A DNA stretch of 9,632 bases from Thermoproteota archaeon (GTDB lineage Archaea > Korarchaeota > Korarchaeia > B14-G2), in the NCBI GenBank assembly GCA_003661385.1, contig QMWA01000053.1:1-9632 (forward strand), read 5' to 3'. Both the position numbers and the translations under genes were made by a program. The stretch's first letter is position 1. The number at the start of each line of letters is the position of its first letter. Below, piece after piece: positions 6,076 through 9,632 of this stretch. The notes beneath the pieces were generated by a model. It ran no database searches. It saw only the letters and a list, made by a program, of their open reading frames with translations, and had not been told where the DNA came from.

Positions 6076-6570
6076 TTGTTGGCAGTCCCCTTAGGAGAGC
6101 TTGAGGAGAAGCTTGCTATCGCTAAGGAGGAGATGGGGAAGGCACCGAATATCGTCTACAGCCTCCTGAAGGAGGCTGTAAACCTGGTGTTCCAGGCTGT
6201 AAACGACGTGAAGGCAGCTAGAGAGGGAGGGCGCCTCCTCCCGATCAGGATGGCCTGCGCCAACGCGTGGCTCTCCGTATCTAAGGCTACGGACGCCCTG
6301 CTCGCAGCATACGGGCTTGGGGTGCCGAAGACCTCCAAGGAGAGGATGGAGAGGCTCTGGAGCCTAGCTGAGAGCAACCACACCATCGAGGTCTTCAACC
6401 TCCCAGAGAGGTTTGCTGCTCTGGAGAAGATCCTCATGCTGGATGGCTTCTATGACGGGGTTCTCAGCTATAGGGTCGTGAAGAAGCAGATAGGCAAGTC
6501 GATAAGGTACATATCTGACGTGGTGATGCTCATACTGGGCTCAGCTAAAAGCAAGAGTGAAGGTCAGTAA
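6076..6570 (+). CDS. Small all-helical protein, possibly PaREP1/HEPN-like
   Basis: A 164-residue protein predicted to be entirely alpha-helical, with no signal peptide. The central part (55-95: RMACANAWLSVSKATDALL, then an SKERMERLWSL stretch) resembles, from memory, the helical bundle of archaeal PaREP1-type and HEPN-like proteins, in which an A-x-W-x-x-x-x-K-A-T pattern precedes an S-x-x-E/R region. The catalytic R-x4-6-H of HEPN RNases is not clearly present, so an RNase role is not supported. The start is TTG at 6076 or the next TTG at 6079; a stop at 6055-6057 excludes longer forms, the ATG at 6062 is out of frame and closes after 10 codons, and the box A spacing agrees. Its final codons overlap the antisense guide sRNA. 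Function unknown. Confidence 0.7.
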   Translation: MLAVPLGELEEKLAIAKEEMGKAPNIVYSLLKEAVNLVFQAVNDVKAAREGGRLLPIRMACANAWLSVSKATDALLAAYGLGVPKTSKERMERLWSLAESNHTIEVFNLPERFAALEKILMLDGFYDGVLSYRVVKKQIGKSIRYISDVVMLILGSAKSKSEGQ

Positions 6571-6616
6571 TCGGCAAACTCATCACCAGTCAGGTGTCCC
6601 AGTCTTCATCACCCAA
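6561..6616 (-). ncRNA. C/D box guide sRNA with two 12-nt guides
   Basis: On the minus strand the order is box C GTGATGA (6612-6606), a 12-nt guide (6605-6594), box D' CTGA (6593-6590), a 3-nt spacer, box C' GTGATGA (6586-6580), a second 12-nt guide (6579-6568), and box D CTGA (6567-6564). Both C boxes fit RUGAUGA exactly, both D boxes are exact, and both guides have the 12-nt length typical of archaeal sRNAs that direct 2'-O-methylation with L7Ae, Nop5 and fibrillarin. By the rule of the fifth nucleotide before D or D', the modified bases would be the C in GUGUC of the target GUGUCCCAGUCU and the C in UAAUC of the target UAAUCGGCAAAC. A TATA-like element lies about 25 nt before box C. The RNA overlaps the last codons of the plus-strand gene. 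I did not recognise the target in rRNA or tRNA. Confidence 0.85.
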
Positions 6617-6634
6617 GCAGCACATGGATTGGTG

Positions 6635-6643
6635 TTATTAAAG
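6635..6643 (-). promoter_or_regulatory. Promoter of the C/D box sRNA
   Basis: CTTTAATAA on the minus strand is centred about 25 nt before the expected 5' end, which falls about 2 nt before box C. The surrounding A/T-rich patch (TTATTAAAGTTAA on the plus strand) is nearly symmetric and could also start a plus-strand transcript near 6664. Confidence 0.6.
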
Positions 6644-6663
6644 TTAACCTCTGAGCTCGCCTC

Positions 6664-6800
6664 CCATAGCACTGGCAGCTGCCCCAGCAAGAGAGCTCTC
6701 ATCCACCACACTGGCCCCTAGGACTGGGCTCCTAGGGTGGCTCGCTGGCAGCGTCAAAGGAGCCCCTACGCTCTCCAGCAGCTGGTGTGCATGTTGCACC
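6664..6800. other. Hairpin-rich noncoding region
   Basis: Between the sRNA promoter and the synthetase gene I find no credible coding region. The stretch holds GGCAGCTGCC (6674-6683, palindrome), the stem CCCTAGGA/TCCTAGGG around a 6-base loop (6716-6737), and GTGCA/TGCAC around TGT (6787-6799). It could be a structured RNA read from the A/T-rich patch at 6635-6647 on the plus strand, but no known RNA family is recognised. Confidence 0.35.
6716..6737. repeat. Perfect 8-bp hairpin in the intergenic region
   Basis: CCCTAGGA, the loop CTGGGC and TCCTAGGG pair perfectly. No T-run follows on either strand, so this is not an obvious terminator. Confidence 0.5.
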
Positions 6801-6835
6801 CATCAGTTTGCGGGTGGCAGTCTACAGGGAGAATG

Positions 6836-6844
6836 GCTTAAGTA
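6836..6844 (+). promoter_or_regulatory. Box A promoter of the acyl-CoA synthetase gene
   Basis: GCTTAAGTA is centred 25-26 nt before the ATG at 6865 and so predicts a leaderless mRNA. This position also argues against the longer reading frame that begins with GTG at 6787, because a promoter at this place could not serve that start. Confidence 0.55.
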
Positions 6845-6864
6845 GCTTCAGCTGTGAGGCTCTG

Positions 6865-8271
6865 ATGCCTGGGATAAGCTTCTTCTTCGAGCCTAAGAGC
6901 GTAGCTGTGATAGGAGCTTCGAACAAGGAGGGGAAGTTCGGGTACTATCTGCTGAGAAACCTGCTGACACTGGGCTATAAGGGCAGAGTTTATGCTGTGA
7001 ACGTGAAGGGAGGCTGTGTCCAGGGGCTTAAGGCCTATAGGAGCATACTTGAGGTACCAGATGAAGTCGATGTAGCTATCGTGGTCGTGCCAGCTGATAG
7101 GGTGCCTCAGGTTGCTAGGGAGTGTGCTGAGAAGGGGGTCAGGGGGCTTGTTGTGGTCAGCTCAGGCTTCAAGGAGGCTGGAGAGGAGGGGAAGAGGCTT
7201 GAGAGAAAGCTTGTTGAGGTAGCTAGGAAGGCGGGGATGAGGGTCATAGGCCCTAACACGACTGGGATACTCAACACGTCGAACATGTTCACCACCAGCT
7301 TTGTCCCGCTAGAAGGCCTCAGGAGGGGAGGGCTTTCGTTCATAGCTCAGACTGGGCTGTTCGCTGGCGCGACGCTGAGCTGGATGCTTACCACTCAGCC
7401 CTTTGGTGTAGCTAAGGTCTGTGGGCTTGGGAACAAGTGTGATGTGTCGGAGTGGGAGGCCCTAGAGTACCTCGGAGAGGATGAGGAGACCAAGGTGATA
7501 GCAGCCTACCTTGAGAGCGTCTCAGATGGCAGGAGGTTCCTCGAGGCTGCTAGGAAGGCCACTGCTAGGAAGCCTGTGATAGTCTTGAAGGCAGGTAGGA
7601 CTGAAGCTGGAGCTAGGGCTGCTCTAACCCATACGGGGTCGCTAGCTGGAGACGACAGGGTGTTCTCAGCAGCCTGCAGGCAGGCTGGAGTGGTCAGAGC
7701 GAGCTCTATGGGGGAGATGTTCAGCATAGCTAAGGGCTTCCTCATGCAGCCCCTCCCAGAGGGGCCTAGGGTGGCTGTAGTGAGCATGACTGGCGCAGGG
7801 GGAGTCCTAGCCTCTGATGCAGTCTCCACTGCAGGCCTCGAGGTAGCTGAGCTCTCAGAGGAGACTAGGAGGAGGATTGGGAGGGTGATGCCCAGCTGGG
7901 CTAGGGTAGGCTTGTTCGTGGACATTGAGCCCCTCTACGAGGCTGTTGGCGCTGAGTGCTATGAGGTGGCTCTAAGGGAGGTCCTCCAAGACCCTGGTGT
8001 AGACGCGTGCATGGTGATCTTGCTCTGCATGGGAGGGTGGACTATGCCTCTGATAGAGGAGAGGAGGCTGAGGAGGAGCTTCCTGGAGCCGCCTAGGGAG
8101 TCTGGGAAGCCCATTGTGGTGTACGTGCATGGGGACAAGGAGAGCTCTGAGCTGGCTGCATCAAGGCTGGAGTCTATGGGGGTACCTGCGTATGGCAGCA
8201 TAGAGGAGTGCACTAGGGTGCTCGAGGCCATGTACTTCTACTCTAGGTACCTGAGGAGGCACAAGCTGTGA
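6865..8271 (+). CDS. acdA: Acyl/acetyl-CoA synthetase (ADP-forming), alpha subunit
   Basis: The enzyme converts acyl-CoA, ADP and phosphate to the free acid, CoA and ATP, the energy-yielding step of peptide and sugar fermentation in many archaea. The 468 residues from ATG 6865 fit the usual alpha subunit: a CoA-binding Rossmann domain (FFEPKSVAVIGAS at 7-19, VVVP near 73-76, GPNTTGI at 129-135), a succinyl-CoA-ligase-like domain with IAQTG (160-164) and GLGNKCDVSEWEAL (187-200), and a third ligase domain. The phosphorylated histidine is H256 in ALTHTGSLAG, nearly the same position as His257 in the Pyrococcus furiosus alpha subunit, which supports this start. The usual QSG is QTG, and GPNC is GPNT. 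The ATP-grasp beta subunit is not fused or adjacent in the window, so it must be encoded elsewhere. Substrate cannot be told. The 3' end overlaps the convergent CxxCxxCC-protein gene by 111 bp. Confidence 0.9.
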   Translation: MPGISFFFEPKSVAVIGASNKEGKFGYYLLRNLLTLGYKGRVYAVNVKGGCVQGLKAYRSILEVPDEVDVAIVVVPADRVPQVARECAEKGVRGLVVVSSGFKEAGEEGKRLERKLVEVARKAGMRVIGPNTTGILNTSNMFTTSFVPLEGLRRGGLSFIAQTGLFAGATLSWMLTTQPFGVAKVCGLGNKCDVSEWEALEYLGEDEETKVIAAYLESVSDGRRFLEAARKATARKPVIVLKAGRTEAGARAALTHTGSLAGDDRVFSAACRQAGVVRASSMGEMFSIAKGFLMQPLPEGPRVAVVSMTGAGGVLASDAVSTAGLEVAELSEETRRRIGRVMPSWARVGLFVDIEPLYEAVGAECYEVALREVLQDPGVDACMVILLCMGGWTMPLIEERRLRRSFLEPPRESGKPIVVYVHGDKESSELAASRLESMGVPAYGSIEECTRVLEAMYFYSRYLRRHKL

Positions 8272-8763
8272 GGTAGTGTACCTCTGGGCCCCACTCGGGT
8301 TGTAGAGGAGGTCTATGGCTTCAGCTATGGCTGCAGCCAGCTTGGGTGTGGGCTCACCTAGCTCCACTCCAGGGCACCTTGGGTCCAAGTAGACGTAGAA
8401 GACCCCGTGCCTCGAGTGGAAGGCTGCCTCCTGCCTCCTCCCGTACTTCGGCTTCTCCAGGGGCTTGATTGGCCAGAGCTTGCATGCCAGAGGCTTGAAG
8501 CCTTGTATGCCGCAGAGCCACATGCCACCTAGCTTGTACTGCAGGATGCACCTTCCATCAGGCTTCTTCCTCAGGTATGGCCTCCCTAGCCTGATTTCTA
8601 TGGGCCATGAGCCGAGCAGCTTGAGCACCTTCACGTACTCTGATGGCGTCAGCGGCACCTGGAAGTGCCTACAGCACTCTCCGCAGCCAGTGCACGCCCA
8701 GGACCTGACCCTCCTCCAGGGGACTGGCTTAGCTGGCTGGGAGAAGGGGTTAGGCCAGCTCAT
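8161..8763 (-). CDS. YkgJ-type CxxCxxCC metal-cluster protein
   Basis: A 200-residue protein of the YkgJ family, whose members bind Zn or an Fe-S cluster through conserved cysteines; their role is not well defined. The signature C24-x2-C27-x2-C30-C31 is complete, and further cysteines C72, C84, C94 and C130 lie in the patterns GRCIL, LCGIQGFKPLACKLWP and DPRCPG that are usual in the family. The basic N-terminus (PVPWRRVR) is not a signal peptide and no membrane helix is seen. The ATG at 8763 lies 8 nt after the stop codon of the htpX-like gene, so both are probably one transcript; the ribosome site is weak. Residues from about 164 onward are encoded opposite the end of the synthetase gene. 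That tail has no family cysteines and may simply be read-through to the first in-frame stop. Confidence 0.85.
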   Translation of the reverse strand: MSWPNPFSQPAKPVPWRRVRSWACTGCGECCRHFQVPLTPSEYVKVLKLLGSWPIEIRLGRPYLRKKPDGRCILQYKLGGMWLCGIQGFKPLACKLWPIKPLEKPKYGRRQEAAFHSRHGVFYVYLDPRCPGVELGEPTPKLAAAIAEAIDLLYNPSGAQRYTTSQLVPPQVPRVEVHGLEHPSALLYAAIRRYPHRLQP

Positions 8764-8771
8764 AGCCAGCC

Positions 8772-9632
8772 CTAGACGTAGGCTATCTTAGCCAGCTCCT
8801 GCAGAGCTCTCAGCCTCTTCACTATGTTCGGGTGGGTTGAGAAGAGCTCAGCTATCCTGTCTGCTGTAGTTATCCTCTTGGACAGGATCTGCCTGACTAG
8901 CTCCTGGTCTCTCATGTACCTCCTCAGGTAGGCTAGGTCTCTGTCTGCTGTATCTGGGTCGCTTATGAACAGGGCCTTGAAGCTCCCTACCCTAGCTCCC
9001 TCTGAAGCCAGGTGGGGCCTGAGCCTCCCTGTGAAGGCCACTATCTTAGCTAGAGCCTCCATGAGCTTCCTCGCGCCATCTGGGACGTTCTCTGCGCTGA
9101 ACCTGTCAGCATAGTACTCTCTGAGCCTGCTTAGGTGTAGGACTAGCATGGTTAGAACCCAGTAGACTGCCATGAAGAGGAAGCCCAGCAGAGCAGCTGA
9201 AGGCCCCTGCTCCTCCTCTCTCCCACCCCTGTACCATGAGGAGAGCATGAGGCTGTAGCCTATGTAGTAGAAGATCGCTGGGAGAACTGATGCAAACATC
9301 ATCACCTGCACGTCTCTGTGCTTTATGTGCCCTAGCTCGTGGCCTATCACAGCCTCAACCTCCTCTTCCTCCAGGGTGCTCAGCAAGGCCTCTGTGACAG
9401 CGACCCTCGTCCCAGCTATAGGAGAGCCGTAGGCGAACGCGTTTGGCACAGGGAGGCTTGCTATCATCACCCTAGGCATCTTGAGGCCTGTCCTGGAGCA
9501 TATCCCCTCTACTATCCTGTAGAGCTGGGGGTAGCTCTCTCTAGGAGCCTCTCTCACACCGTACATCACGTCTATGATGTATGCCGCAACCAGCCACTGG
9601 ATCAGGTTAAACCCCACCACGAACGTGATCAG
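8772..9632 (-). CDS. htpX: HtpX-like membrane zinc metalloprotease (5' end beyond window)
   Basis: HtpX is an M48-family protease in the cell membrane that degrades misfolded membrane proteins. Counting from the GTG at 9620, the zinc motif HELGH is at 94-98 (H94, E95, H98), and the third ligand is E168 in the sequence SRLREYYAD. Membrane segments lie at 1-20, about 105-128 and 141-162, placing the active site on the cytoplasmic side as in other HtpX proteins. Conserved N-A-F-A-Y-G (60-65) and the C-terminal STHPN motif (FSTHP) agree with the family. The frame stays open with hydrophobic residues up to the last base of the window, so the GTG at 9620 is probably internal and the true N-terminus with the first membrane helix is missing. 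It is followed by the CxxCxxCC protein gene after 8 nt. Confidence 0.92.
   Translation of the reverse strand: MITFVVGFNLIQWLVAAYIIDVMYGVREAPRESYPQLYRIVEGICSRTGLKMPRVMIASLPVPNAFAYGSPIAGTRVAVTEALLSTLEEEEVEAVIGHELGHIKHRDVQVMMFASVLPAIFYYIGYSLMLSSWYRGGREEEQGPSAALLGFLFMAVYWVLTMLVLHLSRLREYYADRFSAENVPDGARKLMEALAKIVAFTGRLRPHLASEGARVGSFKALFISDPDTADRDLAYLRRYMRDQELVRQILSKRITTADRIAELFSTHPNIVKRLRALQELAKIAYV

Noticed and set aside
6787-6864. Earlier in-frame GTG for the synthetase gene
   Set aside because: The added 26 residues lie before the usual FFEPKSVAVIGAS beginning and would place the box A at 6836 inside the gene; the His256 position also favours the ATG at 6865.
9296-9474. GTGATGA box-C-like words on the minus strand inside the htpX-like gene
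   Set aside because: They encode Val-Met-Met and Val-Met-Ile in conserved coding sequence and have no correctly spaced CTGA partner, unlike the pair at 6564-6612.
1-9632. CRISPR arrays, tRNA or rRNA genes and insertion sequences
   Set aside because: I looked for regularly spaced repeats, tRNA T-loop words and transposase motifs or terminal repeats and saw none.

Overview
The window looks like a piece of a compact archaeal chromosome, probably from a thermophilic member of the Thermoproteota or a neighbouring lineage. I infer this from A/T-rich box-A promoter elements about 25 nt before start codons, little or no leader on most genes, TTG and probable GTG starts, AGG-dominated arginine codons, and families typical of archaea: an ADP-forming acyl-CoA synthetase alpha subunit, an AAA_14/DUF4143 ATPase, DUF763 and NurA/HerA. 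The clearest archaeal mark is a C/D box guide sRNA gene on the minus strand near 6590. I cannot name the genus.

Layout. Positions 1-2974, minus strand: a DNA-end-processing module, read as nurA, then a HAS-barrel-like protein, then herA (cut by the window edge). The nurA stop codon directly abuts the next start; a 197-nt structured gap precedes herA. Positions 2975-3180: a divergent control region with repeated GCATGC palindromes and two 16-bp operator-like palindromes that bracket the TATA box of the next gene. Positions 3181-5618, plus strand: an ATPase with a C-terminal nuclease-like domain, joined by an ATGA overlap to a DUF763 protein, which also has a possible internal promoter. Positions 5602-5946, minus strand: a small cupin whose 3' end overlaps DUF763 by 17 bp. 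Positions 6076-6570, plus strand: a small all-helical protein, perhaps PaREP1/HEPN-like. Positions 6561-6616, minus strand: the C/D box sRNA, overlapping the 3' end of that gene in antisense. Positions 6618-6864: a hairpin-rich noncoding stretch. Positions 6865-8271, plus strand: the acyl-CoA synthetase alpha subunit. Positions 8161-9632, minus strand: an HtpX-like membrane protease (cut by the window edge) followed after 8 nt by a CxxCxxCC (YkgJ-type) protein, whose C-terminal coding region overlaps the synthetase gene by 111 bp.

How the parts work together. HerA and NurA are a known translocase-nuclease pair for resecting DNA ends, and the HAS-barrel protein probably assists HerA. The divergent ATPase-nuclease plus DUF763 pair is the least understood unit; its DNA-binding and nuclease-like features and its position head-to-head with nurA-herA suggest, as inference only, a DNA-related or defence-related role under tight, perhaps autogenous, control. 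The synthetase supports ATP formation from acyl-CoA in fermentative metabolism, but needs a beta subunit not present here. The remaining genes look like ordinary household genes.
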